In this document: positions 15,230 through 22,813 of the stretch, one piece after another
How the letters are laid out: every line of letters begins with the position of its first letter
Numbering within the stretch: the stretch's first letter is position 1
Assembly: GCA_031547045.1 (NCBI GenBank)
Contig: JAVBSN010000082.1
Location: forward strand, 1-24,143
DNA: 24,143 nt
Source of the DNA: JAVBSN01 sp031547045
GTDB taxonomy: Bacteria; Bacillota; Clostridia; Lachnospirales; Lachnospiraceae
Direction: 5' to 3'
The notes under the pieces: generated by a model
Databases searched by the model: none
What the model saw: the letters and a program-made list of their open reading frames with translations, nothing else
What the model was told of the DNA's origin: nothing
Translations under genes and position numbers: made by a program

Positions 15230-16369
15230 TTACTCACTATCTTGGTTATTCATGTTAATGTAAACGCCATTTACTAATACATTATCATCTACTTGAATAA
15301 CAATGCATTTTCTATTATCAATGATTTTTGTTTCAATTAAGTCAGTTCTTTCAGGCTTAACTTTTATTTCTACATCTGGTGTTTTTATATCAAACTTTCT
15401 TGTATTGGCAATATTTGAGGCAACAAAGGTTGTATTATTTCCAACTGTTTCAAGGAAAGTCTCTTCAAATTTCTCTAACTTATCTTCCTTAACTCCACTG
15501 TTTTCTAGTAAATTTTTAATCTCTAACTTACCTAGTTCTAAAGGCTCTGGATTTTCCTTACTTTCTTCTATCATTTCATTAAGATTTTCATGTATAGTCT
15601 TTATTACTTCTATCTCACAATCTTCACGCAATAATTCTTCTACTACTGCATTAAATGTTTCTTTCTGAGTTTTCGCAGTAAGTGGTGCCTCTGTACCTAA
15701 TAACTGCTCCACAAAGTAGGGTTGTATATCTTCTGGTTTCTTAGAATAATATAGGGCATTATGTATATTTACATCTCTGTCATCAAATGCGGGGAACAGA
15801 AATCCTGTTGTTGGTTCTTCAACTACCCAATCTCTTATTCTATCACTTATACTATTTCTTATGGCATCATAACTAAGACCCGCTTTGGATAGATTAACAT
15901 GGCATATACTACACAATAAATATTCATACACTTTATCTGATGCATCATCCATCATTATTCCATCATTTGTTTTACCTGGAATATCATATGCGCCATGAAT
16001 TAATATAATATAATAATTTTTCTCATATTCATAATTGGCTATAACTTTGTCATAAAATTCTTCTAATAGCATCTCATCTGAAAGTTTACTATTTTTTAAA
16101 TCATATAAAAACTTTTGCGAGCCACCTTCTTTTTCTGATTCTAGTGGAAATTCCATATTTATTAGATTCTTACCAATACTTCCTGATAAGGTCTTCTTAA
16201 ATATTTCATAATACTTAAATGCTTCTTCCTCTGCCATAGATAAAAAAGCATCTACAGTTTCTAACACCTTATTCTTCTCATGATCTACATAACAACCACA
16301 TATTCTTGTAATTGCACAATTCTCTGGACTAAATTGCTTTCTTATTTCTAATACATCTCTTTTGTTCAT
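15230..16369 (-). CDS. DUF4317 family protein, function unknown
   Basis: Protein of 379 residues that I recognise from its N-terminus (IRKQFSPENCAITRICGCYVD, then IFKKTLSGSIGKNLINMEFP) as the DUF4317 family, common in Lachnospiraceae and without a known function. No signal peptide or transmembrane segment is visible; it should be cytoplasmic. Cysteines cluster near residues 18-27 (NCAITRICGC) and in LLCSICHVN (about 151-159), so a metal or redox role is possible but unproven. The C-terminal third is charged and may be helical. It lies 23 nt after the penicillin-binding protein gene, so it is probably the last gene of the nuclease/ATPase/PBP operon. GAGAAGG precedes the start. Confidence 0.8.
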   Translation of the reverse strand: MNKRDVLEIRKQFSPENCAITRICGCYVDHEKNKVLETVDAFLSMAEEEAFKYYEIFKKTLSGSIGKNLINMEFPLESEKEGGSQKFLYDLKNSKLSDEMLLEEFYDKVIANYEYEKNYYIILIHGAYDIPGKTNDGIMMDDASDKVYEYLLCSICHVNLSKAGLSYDAIRNSISDRIRDWVVEEPTTGFLFPAFDDRDVNIHNALYYSKKPEDIQPYFVEQLLGTEAPLTAKTQKETFNAVVEELLREDCEIEVIKTIHENLNEMIEESKENPEPLELGKLEIKNLLENSGVKEDKLEKFEETFLETVGNNTTFVASNIANTRKFDIKTPDVEIKVKPERTDLIETKIIDNRKCIVIQVDDNVLVNGVYINMNNQDSE

Positions 16370-16392
16370 AATAAACCTTCTCTTTCTGTAAT

Positions 16393-18603
16393 TTATTCTA
16401 TATCTTGAATGTTTTCATCATTTGATTCTGTAGTGGTTTCCGTTTCAGTCTCAGGTGACTGTTCAGTAATCGCTTCTGTGTTTGCCTCCGTTGTTACCTC
16501 TGTAGTTGTCTCCAATGCCTGCTCTGTTGTTGTCTCTATATTCTCTGTATCTTCTTCATTCACTTGTTCTGTTATTTCAATATCATCTGTTGATGGATTT
16601 TCTAGATAATACTCATGAAATGCTATGTTATTTAAGCCTTCATGTATAATAGTCATAAATCTATTCCAAATCTTTACAGGATAGGTATTACCCCTTAAAC
16701 CATCTAGCTTTTCAGGTATATCATATCCTATCCAAACTGTTGTTGTATAGTATGGTGTATATCCACAAAACCAACCATCCTTATTACTGTTTGTGGTTCC
16801 TGTTTTACCTGCCGAATTCATTCCTTTTATTCCAAATCCTGCTGCAGTACCTCCATCTTGAAGCACCTTTGTTAAAATATCTGTCATCATTCTAGATGCA
16901 TTTTGGTCATATATTTTTATTTCTTCTATATTATCCTTTACAATCACATTTCCCTTTGCATTTTCTATATATTTAATACATGTTGGTTCTCTATACATTC
17001 CATCATTATAAATAGTAGCATAAGCTGATGCCATTTCTACACTTGTAACACCATATTCAAATCCACCAAGACAAGTAGCCATATTTTCTCTGTCTTGGAT
17101 GGTTAACTTTGAAAAATGCATATCTAGGAGATATTGGACACCTACCATAGGTGTTATCTCTCCATATAGTCTATATGCTACAACATTTTTTGATTTATAA
17201 ACAGCTTTCTCAAGAGTAATATCGCCTTCATAACCTCCAGCATTTTTAGGTCCATTTTCAATAGGAGAATCATTTACAATAGTAAATGGTCTATATCCCT
17301 TCTCTATAGATGGCAAATATACTATCAATGGTTTTATAGCACTACCTGGTTGTCTCGGACTTTGATATGCCCTATTAAGACTATAACCTTCTAATTCTTG
17401 AGATCTTCCTCCAACAATAGCAACAACTCTACCTGTATTATTGTCAATACATGTAGCTGCTCCTTGAAGTTTATATATGCCTTCTTCATTTACAGAAGTG
17501 TCTATCATTAATTCTTCATCAATAGTATTCTGTAATTCAGACTGTTTTTCCATATCAATAGAAGTATATATTCTATATCCACCTACAAATAATTTTTGTT
17601 GACATAAATTATAGGTACCTCTATATTCCTCATCATACTTCTTTTCCAATTCCTCAGATTCAAATTTATATTGAAATACAAATCCTTCTTCTTTCATAAG
17701 TGATTTTATAGCCGAATGATATATATATGTTTCTACATAATCATATATCTTATTATCCTCAGCTATATTCAATACTATTTCTTCCTCTGTTGCCAATTGA
17801 TAATCTAGCTCATTTATATAACCCTCATTTAGCATATCTTTTAATATTTTATTTCTACGACTAATGGTATTATCCATGTTGTCAACAGGATCATATAAAG
17901 ATGGATTATTAGGTATAGCACATAAAAATGCTATTTGAGAAAGTGATAATTTATCTATATTAGTATTAAAATATCCTTTAGAAGCTGCTCCTATTCCATA
18001 ATATCCATTTCCAAAATATATATTATTAAGATAAAATTCCATAATATCTTCTTTGGAATACTTCTTTTCCATATCTGTTGCAATAAATACCTCTTCAACT
18101 TTTCTTTCCCAAGTAACCTCATTAGTTAAAAATATATTCCTTGAAAGCTGTTGAGTTATTGTACTTGCACCTTGAGTTATCTTTCCATCATGTTTTAATA
18201 AGGCTACAAAGGCTCTTCCTATACCTTTAATATCAACTCCATGATGCTTATAAAACTTTCTATCTTCAACTGAAATCATTGCTTTTTCAAAATATTTAGG
18301 TATAGCATCATACTCTACATAATATACATCTTTTTCACCATTTAATGTAGTAATTAATTTATTGTTTGTATCATATATTTCTGTAGTTTGACTTTGACTA
18401 AATGTATCTTCATTACTGATTGCAACATAATATTCTGCTTCTTGATGCATTCTAACTATATCTTTACCATATCTAAAATAGAGTATTATACCTAAAAAGG
18501 CTATGGTTACTATAACCATAGCTTTAATAGTATTTTTTGCAATCTTTCCAATACGACTTTTTTTCTTTTTACTTTTATGTTCTGATACTTCTTCCTTATT
18601 CAT
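16393..18603 (-). CDS. Class A penicillin-binding protein (glycosyltransferase plus transpeptidase)
   Basis: Bifunctional peptidoglycan synthase of 736 residues. A basic cytoplasmic N-terminus is followed by one membrane anchor (about 27-45). The GT51 domain shows VEDRKFYKHHG (catalytic Glu near 113), GASTITQQLSRN (about 145-156) and ERKVEE. The transpeptidase domain carries the active-site SAIK (Ser near 420), SKN (about 470) and KTGTT (about 599-603). After about residue 673 comes a tail of some 60 residues made mostly of Thr and Glu (repeats such as ETTTE), expected outside the membrane. The start is the ATG at 18603, with AAGGGG seven bases before it; a TTG two codons upstream is less likely. 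It follows the YhaN-like gene by 30 nt and precedes DUF4317 by 23 nt. Confidence 0.95.
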   Translation of the reverse strand: MNKEEVSEHKSKKKKSRIGKIAKNTIKAMVIVTIAFLGIILYFRYGKDIVRMHQEAEYYVAISNEDTFSQSQTTEIYDTNNKLITTLNGEKDVYYVEYDAIPKYFEKAMISVEDRKFYKHHGVDIKGIGRAFVALLKHDGKITQGASTITQQLSRNIFLTNEVTWERKVEEVFIATDMEKKYSKEDIMEFYLNNIYFGNGYYGIGAASKGYFNTNIDKLSLSQIAFLCAIPNNPSLYDPVDNMDNTISRRNKILKDMLNEGYINELDYQLATEEEIVLNIAEDNKIYDYVETYIYHSAIKSLMKEEGFVFQYKFESEELEKKYDEEYRGTYNLCQQKLFVGGYRIYTSIDMEKQSELQNTIDEELMIDTSVNEEGIYKLQGAATCIDNNTGRVVAIVGGRSQELEGYSLNRAYQSPRQPGSAIKPLIVYLPSIEKGYRPFTIVNDSPIENGPKNAGGYEGDITLEKAVYKSKNVVAYRLYGEITPMVGVQYLLDMHFSKLTIQDRENMATCLGGFEYGVTSVEMASAYATIYNDGMYREPTCIKYIENAKGNVIVKDNIEEIKIYDQNASRMMTDILTKVLQDGGTAAGFGIKGMNSAGKTGTTNSNKDGWFCGYTPYYTTTVWIGYDIPEKLDGLRGNTYPVKIWNRFMTIIHEGLNNIAFHEYYLENPSTDDIEITEQVNEEDTENIETTTEQALETTTEVTTEANTEAITEQSPETETETTTESNDENIQDIE

Positions 18604-18633
18604 AAACAAACCCCTTCACAACTATTGTTATTG

Positions 18634-20205
18634 CTATAATCTAATATAATTATAATCTTTTCTTAGTTTATCAAACATTTCTCCAATATGTGAATCAGCA
18701 CTAAATATAATAATTTGTTGTGTATCAAAGTTTTCTAAATATTCTAAAGTTTTCTGCAATCTTATTTCATCATAAGCACCAAATATATCATCAATTATAA
18801 CAGGCATATATTCTGTACCTAGTAATTTTGCTGCTGCCAATCTGACTGCCAAATATATTTGTTCAATAGTCCCCTTACTAAGATATTCTATTCCTATAAG
18901 AATATCTTGTTTTCTAACAGTAATGTGCATGTTTTCATCTAACTTAACCTCTGTATATTTTCCGTCTGTCATATAATCTACAATGATAGATATATTATTA
19001 TTTAATTCTCTTCCAAAATCATCATAAATATTTTCCGAAAGATTCTTAATTGTAGTCATTGCATCTTCTATAGCTTTAATCTCAATAAGATATTTTTCTC
19101 TTCTTGCAAATACTTCATTATATAACTTAGTGTTATCTTCTATTCTTGCTCTCTCTTCTAGTATTTTATTTTCTTCTGTTCTAAGACTAGCCAACTTATT
19201 TGAGTATTCTTTTGTAAAAGATACTGTATCTGATTTCTCTTCAATTACATTTTCTCTTAATTCAAGGGAATCTTCTATCTGACGATCTCTCAATCTATTT
19301 CGCAACTCACCTGATCTAAGTAGGATATAGCTTATTAGTATACCACCAAATGCTATTATTCCATTTCTTATCTTATAATCTAAAGGTACAAAAAATACAA
19401 CTGCTAATACTATAGCTATTATCATTAATATTAATAAAATTGTTGTTGCAATATTTGTTACAATTGCTTTATCAGTCTCGTCTTCAATCTCTTCTATACT
19501 TTCATCTTCTGCTTGTTCAATTTCTTCTACTTTCTTACTATATTCATCATCTAATTTTTCTATTCTATAATTAATATTAGCTAATGCAACATCATAATCT
19601 TTTGTATTATTTATTTCTTCTGATAATTTATCCAATTGCTCGTCTAATGATTTTGTATTATGCTTTTTCTTCTCTTGCTTTAAATACTCTATTACCCTGT
19701 TATAATCAACATCTGTTGTCTGAGATGATGACATATTTATCATATAATTATTAATTGCTAAAGCTAATTCTTTACTTGTATCAGCACCCTGCTGTCCAAT
19801 GCATAATGTATCTAAATATCTATTCTTATCCATATCAAATAATATTCCATTTAGAGTATTATCTTTTGTTAAAATCGGTCTTCCAGTTAAATTATCATAT
19901 ACAGTTAATTTCTTTTCTACACGGTCAAAATTGCGCTCCACAAAATATTCTTTTTCGTCCTTAATAACGGTACATGCTCCTGCATAACCGCTATTATTCA
20001 AAGGCTTTCTAAGTTCATAGTTATCCAATCTTGCTGCTAATCCCCTAGACTTATCTATTCCATAAAGCATTCCAAGTATAAATTCTTTTGTCGTAGTTTT
20101 TCCTGCTTCATTACGACCATATACTAGATTAATTCCTGGTCTAAGTTCTATCTCTTTATTATGAAATTTGCCAAATGAATCCATCATCAATTTACTAATA
20201 TACAT
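18634..20205 (-). CDS. Short YhaN/Rad50-like ATPase with a membrane hairpin in its coiled coil
   Basis: SMC/Rad50-type ATPase of 523 residues, the likely partner of the nuclease encoded just upstream. Walker A is GRNEAGKT (30-37), the Q-loop GQQG near 137-140, the signature LSKGT (442-446), Walker B MPVIIDDIF (467-475) and the switch histidine H505 in FSADSH. The two ATPase halves are separated by coiled coil (about 170-245 and 300-400). Between these, where Rad50 has its zinc hook, are two strongly hydrophobic stretches (about 250-273 and 281-296), so the coil tip should be anchored in the membrane. It is much shorter than Bacillus YhaN. I set the start at the ATG at 20205 (GGGGGA ribosome site), an 11-nt overlap with the nuclease gene. 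Longer starts would run deeper into that gene. Confidence 0.82.
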   Translation of the reverse strand: MYISKLMMDSFGKFHNKEIELRPGINLVYGRNEAGKTTTKEFILGMLYGIDKSRGLAARLDNYELRKPLNNSGYAGACTVIKDEKEYFVERNFDRVEKKLTVYDNLTGRPILTKDNTLNGILFDMDKNRYLDTLCIGQQGADTSKELALAINNYMINMSSSQTTDVDYNRVIEYLKQEKKKHNTKSLDEQLDKLSEEINNTKDYDVALANINYRIEKLDDEYSKKVEEIEQAEDESIEEIEDETDKAIVTNIATTILLILMIIAIVLAVVFFVPLDYKIRNGIIAFGGILISYILLRSGELRNRLRDRQIEDSLELRENVIEEKSDTVSFTKEYSNKLASLRTEENKILEERARIEDNTKLYNEVFARREKYLIEIKAIEDAMTTIKNLSENIYDDFGRELNNNISIIVDYMTDGKYTEVKLDENMHITVRKQDILIGIEYLSKGTIEQIYLAVRLAAAKLLGTEYMPVIIDDIFGAYDEIRLQKTLEYLENFDTQQIIIFSADSHIGEMFDKLRKDYNYIRL

Positions 20206-21262
20206 TTCTATCAATTCCCCCAGCAAGAATAGCTTCAATCCCATAATGTAACGCTTTTTTACTTACTTCATCATCTTGCTTATCTATATAATTTTCAATA
20301 TAACGTCCTATAATATTTTCTCTATTTTCTTCATATAATTGCTCAATGTCATAATCTCTATATACATTATCAACTATTTCATAAATATTATAATTTTTCT
20401 CCAAACGTCTTAAATCTACACTAAGATTATTAGACTTTCTACCTCTTAAAATTAATCTAAATATATTATCTTCACCTAATCTTTTGATACCGTTTTCAAA
20501 TGTATCTAATATCATTTCATTAGTACAACCAGCATTAATCTCAAGTCCTATATTAAAATAACTTCTCTTATTAAACTGCTTAAATACTATCCTTGTTGAA
20601 TCTCCTATCTCGCCATATATATATCCTCGCTTACCTATATCTGTACAATCAATAGGTTCTATAGACCCACTATATGCCATTAAGTTGCTTTCTATTATCT
20701 CTGGTTTATGAATATGACCTAAGGCTATATAATCAAACCCAGCATTCTTAAATTCCTCTTTATTAAATGGTATATGGTTAGCATCTCCACCATGAGCTAA
20801 CAGTATATTAATAGCTCCTTCTTTGGCAGGCCTAACTCCTGCAAAAACATTTTCAGTAATCTCTCTTGCACCATAACTATATCCTGTAATACATGTATTA
20901 ATGTCTTTCAAGTATACACTACTAGTTTTTCCAGCAGGTAAACAAACTGTCTTAGACTTAAATCTATATCCATACATAGGTGAACCTAGTGGCATGAAAT
21001 CATGATTACCTGCTATTATAACAGTTCTTGCCTTACTAAGCTTACCCAACATATAGTCTATTTCTTCAATCTCATTTATTGTAGGTATATGATGGAATAA
21101 ATCTCCAGCTATTAATAATAAATCTGAACCACTTTTCTCAACAATTCCTAATATATCTCTAAATGTCTCTACTATTTCTAAAGCTCTTGTATCACTCCAA
21201 ACCTTTCCTTTATCAGGTCTTACTCCATAATGTACATCTGCTATATGAATAAATTTCACCAT
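20195..21262 (-). CDS. SbcD/YhaO-like metallophosphoesterase (DNA repair nuclease type)
   Basis: Calcineurin-like phosphoesterase of 355 residues in the Mre11/SbcD family. Metal-binding motifs are ADVH (D9, H11), GDLFH (D54), GNHD (N86, H87, D88), AHGGD (H157) and GHIH (H183, H185), all present, so it should be active. The C-terminal part (about 235-355) is the less conserved capping and partner-binding region. Its stop overlaps the start of the YhaN-like ATPase gene by 11 nt, implying a stoichiometric complex analogous to SbcCD or YhaO-YhaN. It begins the operon: the start has GAAGGTGG directly upstream and a near-consensus promoter at 21292-21320. The exact substrate (hairpin DNA, breaks, or something at the membrane) is not readable. 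Confidence 0.88.
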   Translation of the reverse strand: MVKFIHIADVHYGVRPDKGKVWSDTRALEIVETFRDILGIVEKSGSDLLLIAGDLFHHIPTINEIEEIDYMLGKLSKARTVIIAGNHDFMPLGSPMYGYRFKSKTVCLPAGKTSSVYLKDINTCITGYSYGAREITENVFAGVRPAKEGAINILLAHGGDANHIPFNKEEFKNAGFDYIALGHIHKPEIIESNLMAYSGSIEPIDCTDIGKRGYIYGEIGDSTRIVFKQFNKRSYFNIGLEINAGCTNEMILDTFENGIKRLGEDNIFRLILRGRKSNNLSVDLRRLEKNYNIYEIVDNVYRDYDIEQLYEENRENIIGRYIENYIDKQDDEVSKKALHYGIEAILAGGIDRNVY

Positions 21263-21291
21263 ACCACCTTCTTTCCCAAATTAATATGCTT

Positions 21292-21320
21292 ATTATAATC
21301 CTTTTTGAAGTTTATGGCAA
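21292..21320 (-). promoter_or_regulatory. Strong sigma-A promoter of the nuclease/ATPase/PBP operon
   Basis: TTGCCA (21315-21320), 17-bp spacer and consensus TATAAT (21292-21297). It lies directly after the spoIIID terminator and is the only good promoter I see for the four genes down to DUF4317. Confidence 0.75.
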
Positions 21321-21323
21321 TTT

Positions 21324-21364
21324 AAAAAAAGCAGATTTTCTGCAATTGCAGTTCCTGCTTTTTT
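21324..21364 (-). terminator. Rho-independent terminator of spoIIID
   Basis: A 10-bp stem AAAAAAGCAG / CTGCTTTTTT with a seven-T run on the minus strand. The 20-nt loop holds further GCAG/CTGC copies and the palindrome TGCAATTGCA, so two smaller hairpins could form instead. It lies 9 bp after the spoIIID stop. Confidence 0.88.
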
Positions 21365-21373
21365 CACATTTTG

Positions 21374-21625
21374 CTATTTACTCTGTAAATATTTTTCCTT
21401 TGTTGCTAATCCCCCTCTTATATGCCGCTCTGATTTATTTGTATCTAGAACAACTCTAGCTTCCTTCGCTAATATAGGATTAATCTTCTCAAGACGTTCA
21501 GTTACATCTTTATGTACGGTACTTTTACTTATGCCAAATTTCTTGGCCGTTTGCCTTACTGTAGCGTTAGACTCTATTATGTACGTCCCTATTTCTACAG
21601 CCCTTTCTTCAATGTATTCTCTCAA
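21374..21625 (-). CDS. spoIIID: Stage III sporulation transcription factor SpoIIID
   Basis: Small DNA-binding regulator (83 residues) that in Bacillus and Clostridia switches mother-cell gene expression between sigma-E and sigma-K. The whole protein aligns by eye with B. subtilis SpoIIID: YIEERAVEIGTYI, the helix-turn-helix VRQTAKKFGISKSTVHKD (23-40), TERLEKINP and the basic RHIRGGLATKEKY C-terminus. The start is a TTG at 21625: codon 1 aligns with the family's first Met, and AGGGGG stands seven bases upstream. No ATG or GTG lies near. It has a possible sigma-E promoter at 21656-21684 and a strong terminator. Its presence marks the organism as a spore former or a recent descendant of one. Confidence 0.97.
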   Translation of the reverse strand: MREYIEERAVEIGTYIIESNATVRQTAKKFGISKSTVHKDVTERLEKINPILAKEARVVLDTNKSERHIRGGLATKEKYLQSK

Positions 21626-21643
21626 GGAAAAACCCCCTGATAA

Positions 21644-21653
21644 ACTTGTTTTT
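21644..21653 (-). promoter_or_regulatory. Possible SpoIIID autoregulatory site
   Basis: AAAAACAAGT on the minus strand fits the degenerate SpoIIID consensus WWRRACARNY at every position and would overlap the predicted transcription start. The motif is loose, so chance matches are common in AT-rich DNA. Confidence 0.25.
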
Positions 21654-21655
21654 AC

Positions 21656-21684
21656 AGTTTATGCAGAGGGATGGGGTTGTATTA
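21656..21684 (-). promoter_or_regulatory. Possible sigma-E promoter of spoIIID
   Basis: TAATACA (21678-21684), a 14-bp spacer and CATAAACT (21656-21663). The -10 matches the sigma-E consensus CATACAMT at seven of eight positions and the -35 matches KMATATT at five of seven. Spacing is correct, and Bacillus spoIIID is sigma-E dependent. Confidence 0.5.
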
Positions 21685-21758
21685 CTGATTTTGGGGTTAT
21701 GGACAGTTTATAATTGAATGTATCCTTAAACAACCTGATTAATAAATTACTAGTACTA

Positions 21759-21779
21759 TTCAAGTAGACATTACTTGAA
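21759..21779 (-). terminator. Perfect 8-bp hairpin after the 118-residue gene
   Basis: TTCAAGTA-N5-TACTTGAA begins 9 bp after the stop at 21788. There is no T-run, so it is either a weak terminator or a dyad site upstream of spoIIID. Confidence 0.35.
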
Positions 21780-21787
21780 AATTTTAT

Positions 21788-22144
21788 TTATTTACTAACA
21801 GTGTCCATTTCCCAATTTATATCATATATATTATCATAAAATATAGTTTCAATATTTTCTTTTTCTATAATTCTCTGATAATTATAATCCATCTTTGTCT
21901 CATTTTCTTCCTTATACAATCGGCTTAGTATATATACATCACCATTTTCATAGACAACAGGATATACTTGTATCGCCATCTTATCCCCTTCATTTCTAAA
22001 TACATATTCACATTCTTGTTTTTCATTATACTCCTCAAACTCTATAATAACCTTATATGCTACTCTGTCCTTTTCATTACTCCTGCTAAAACAATACACC
22101 ATAAATAATTCAACTGAAAATATAATTAATATAGTGATGCTCAT
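21788..22144 (-). CDS. Small membrane-anchored protein, unrecognised; 5' end possibly frameshifted
   Basis: I do not recognise this protein. From the ATG at 22144 (AAAGG seven bases upstream) it has 118 residues: a single N-terminal hydrophobic helix (about 1-19) and a polar, Glu/Tyr/Asn-rich remainder that could sit outside the membrane. The frame stays open upstream through a basic stretch (KKRKNKYQRFIY) that looks like a cytoplasmic membrane-anchor leader but has no start codon. An ATG at 22227 in another frame (MNYRDYKVKK) would join it if one A were added to the AAAA run at 22197-22200. That would put the full gene 14 nt after the upstream gene. So the true protein may be longer and broken here by a one-base loss or a sequencing error. 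It lies upstream of spoIIID. Confidence 0.55.
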   Translation of the reverse strand: MSITILIIFSVELFMVYCFSRSNEKDRVAYKVIIEFEEYNEKQECEYVFRNEGDKMAIQVYPVVYENGDVYILSRLYKEENETKMDYNYQRIIEKENIETIFYDNIYDINWEMDTVSK

Positions 22145-22241
22145 ATATATAAACCTTTGGTATTTGTTTTTTCTTTTCTTTTTTACTACTTCACTATTTT
22201 CTTGACTTTATAATCTCTATAATTCATAACAATACATCTTA

Positions 22242-22478
22242 TTATTGAGTAACAAACCACTCCTCATATATCCTTATTAACAATTCATCTGGTAATATAT
22301 TCATGCCTTTCTGGTTAGAATTCGGAGAAACTGATAGTACCTTGCCAAAAAGATAAAATACTCTATATTCATTACTTATCCAATTATTTTTCTTTAAATC
22401 TACATATTGTTTAAGTATAATTCCTTTAACAAAAAGTTTATCTTTCATTTCTATAAACTGCTGAACATATTTATCCAT
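22242..22478 (-). CDS. Small unrecognised protein; true 5' end probably lost to a one-base frameshift
   Basis: From the ATG at 22478 this encodes 78 residues of no family I recognise, with no signal peptide or membrane helix. That ATG has no ribosome site. The frame is open for 23 further codons upstream (LIILYPGNYFDNTYSNDE) and begins after a stop at 22548-22550. An ATG at 22546 with GGGGAG just upstream is in the wrong frame and stops after MEK. One extra A in the AAAAA run (22538-22542) would join it to give a protein of about 101 residues starting MEKIKLIILYPG. The gene is therefore either a recent pseudogene, a slippage-controlled gene or a sequence error. It sits just below a terminator (22567-22594) with no promoter seen between them. 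Confidence 0.5.
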   Translation of the reverse strand: MDKYVQQFIEMKDKLFVKGIILKQYVDLKKNNWISNEYRVFYLFGKVLSVSPNSNQKGMNILPDELLIRIYEEWFVTQ

Positions 22479-22566
22479 TTCATCATTAGAATATGTATTA
22501 TCAAAATAGTTTCCAGGATATAATATTATTAATTTTATTTTTCCATATTACTCCCCATTTTTTTGC

Positions 22567-22594
22567 AAAAATAGCATCCTTTCGAATGCTATCT
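22567..22594 (-). terminator. Rho-independent terminator of the 51-residue gene
   Basis: A 9-bp stem (22586-22594 with 22569-22577, one G-U pair) with an 8-nt loop, followed by TTTTT on the minus strand. The stop codon of the 51-residue gene lies inside the first arm. Confidence 0.75.
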
Positions 22595-22744
22595 CTTCTG
22601 ATTTATTGGTGCAATACCTTCTTGCTTTACATTGTTTTGTTGATTTTGATTTTCTGGTTTTGACTTTTGCGTTATATTGTTAAACTTATTCAAACTTTCC
22701 TGCTCATTTATTTGCTCTTGATGTTTCTTATTATTTTCTTTCAT
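22589..22744 (-). CDS. Very small Gln/Asn/Lys-rich protein (51 residues), unrecognised
   Basis: A short gene with a textbook ribosome site (GAGGTGA, 6 nt before the ATG at 22744) and a terminator overlapping its stop. Together these make a real gene likely. The product starts MKENNKKHQEQINEQE and ends GIAPINQKR. It has no Cys or Trp and few hydrophobic residues; about half the chain is Gln, Asn or Lys, so it is probably unfolded. Such composition is seen in some small acid-soluble spore proteins, and the nearest regulatory gene is spoIIID. A sigma-G-like promoter motif lies upstream, but so does a sigma-A-like one. I do not assign a family. Confidence 0.6.
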   Translation of the reverse strand: MKENNKKHQEQINEQESLNKFNNITQKSKPENQNQQNNVKQEGIAPINQKR

Positions 22745-22762
22745 TAATTATCACCTCAAGAG

Positions 22763-22791
22763 TAGTATGTGCCATTCTTAACCCATTATTC
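22763..22791 (-). promoter_or_regulatory. Sigma-G-like promoter motif before the 51-residue gene
   Basis: GAATA (22787-22791), 17 bp and CATACTA (22763-22769) match GHATR and CATWHTA fully. However, transcription would then begin almost at the ribosome site, leaving a leader of about 13 nt, which weakens the case. Confidence 0.3.
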
Positions 22792-22813
22792 TAATCAAAT
22801 ATGTGATTGTTAA
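22785..22813 (-). promoter_or_regulatory. Alternative sigma-A-like promoter before the 51-residue gene
   Basis: TTAACA (22808-22813), 17-bp spacer and AATAAT (22785-22790), each hexamer one mismatch from consensus. It would give a normal leader of about 35 nt. It starts directly after the stop of the upstream gene. Confidence 0.4.

Noticed and set aside
15303..15668. 121-residue plus-strand open frame
   Set aside because: Antisense to the DUF4317 gene, Ser/Phe-rich, no ribosome site; a shadow frame.
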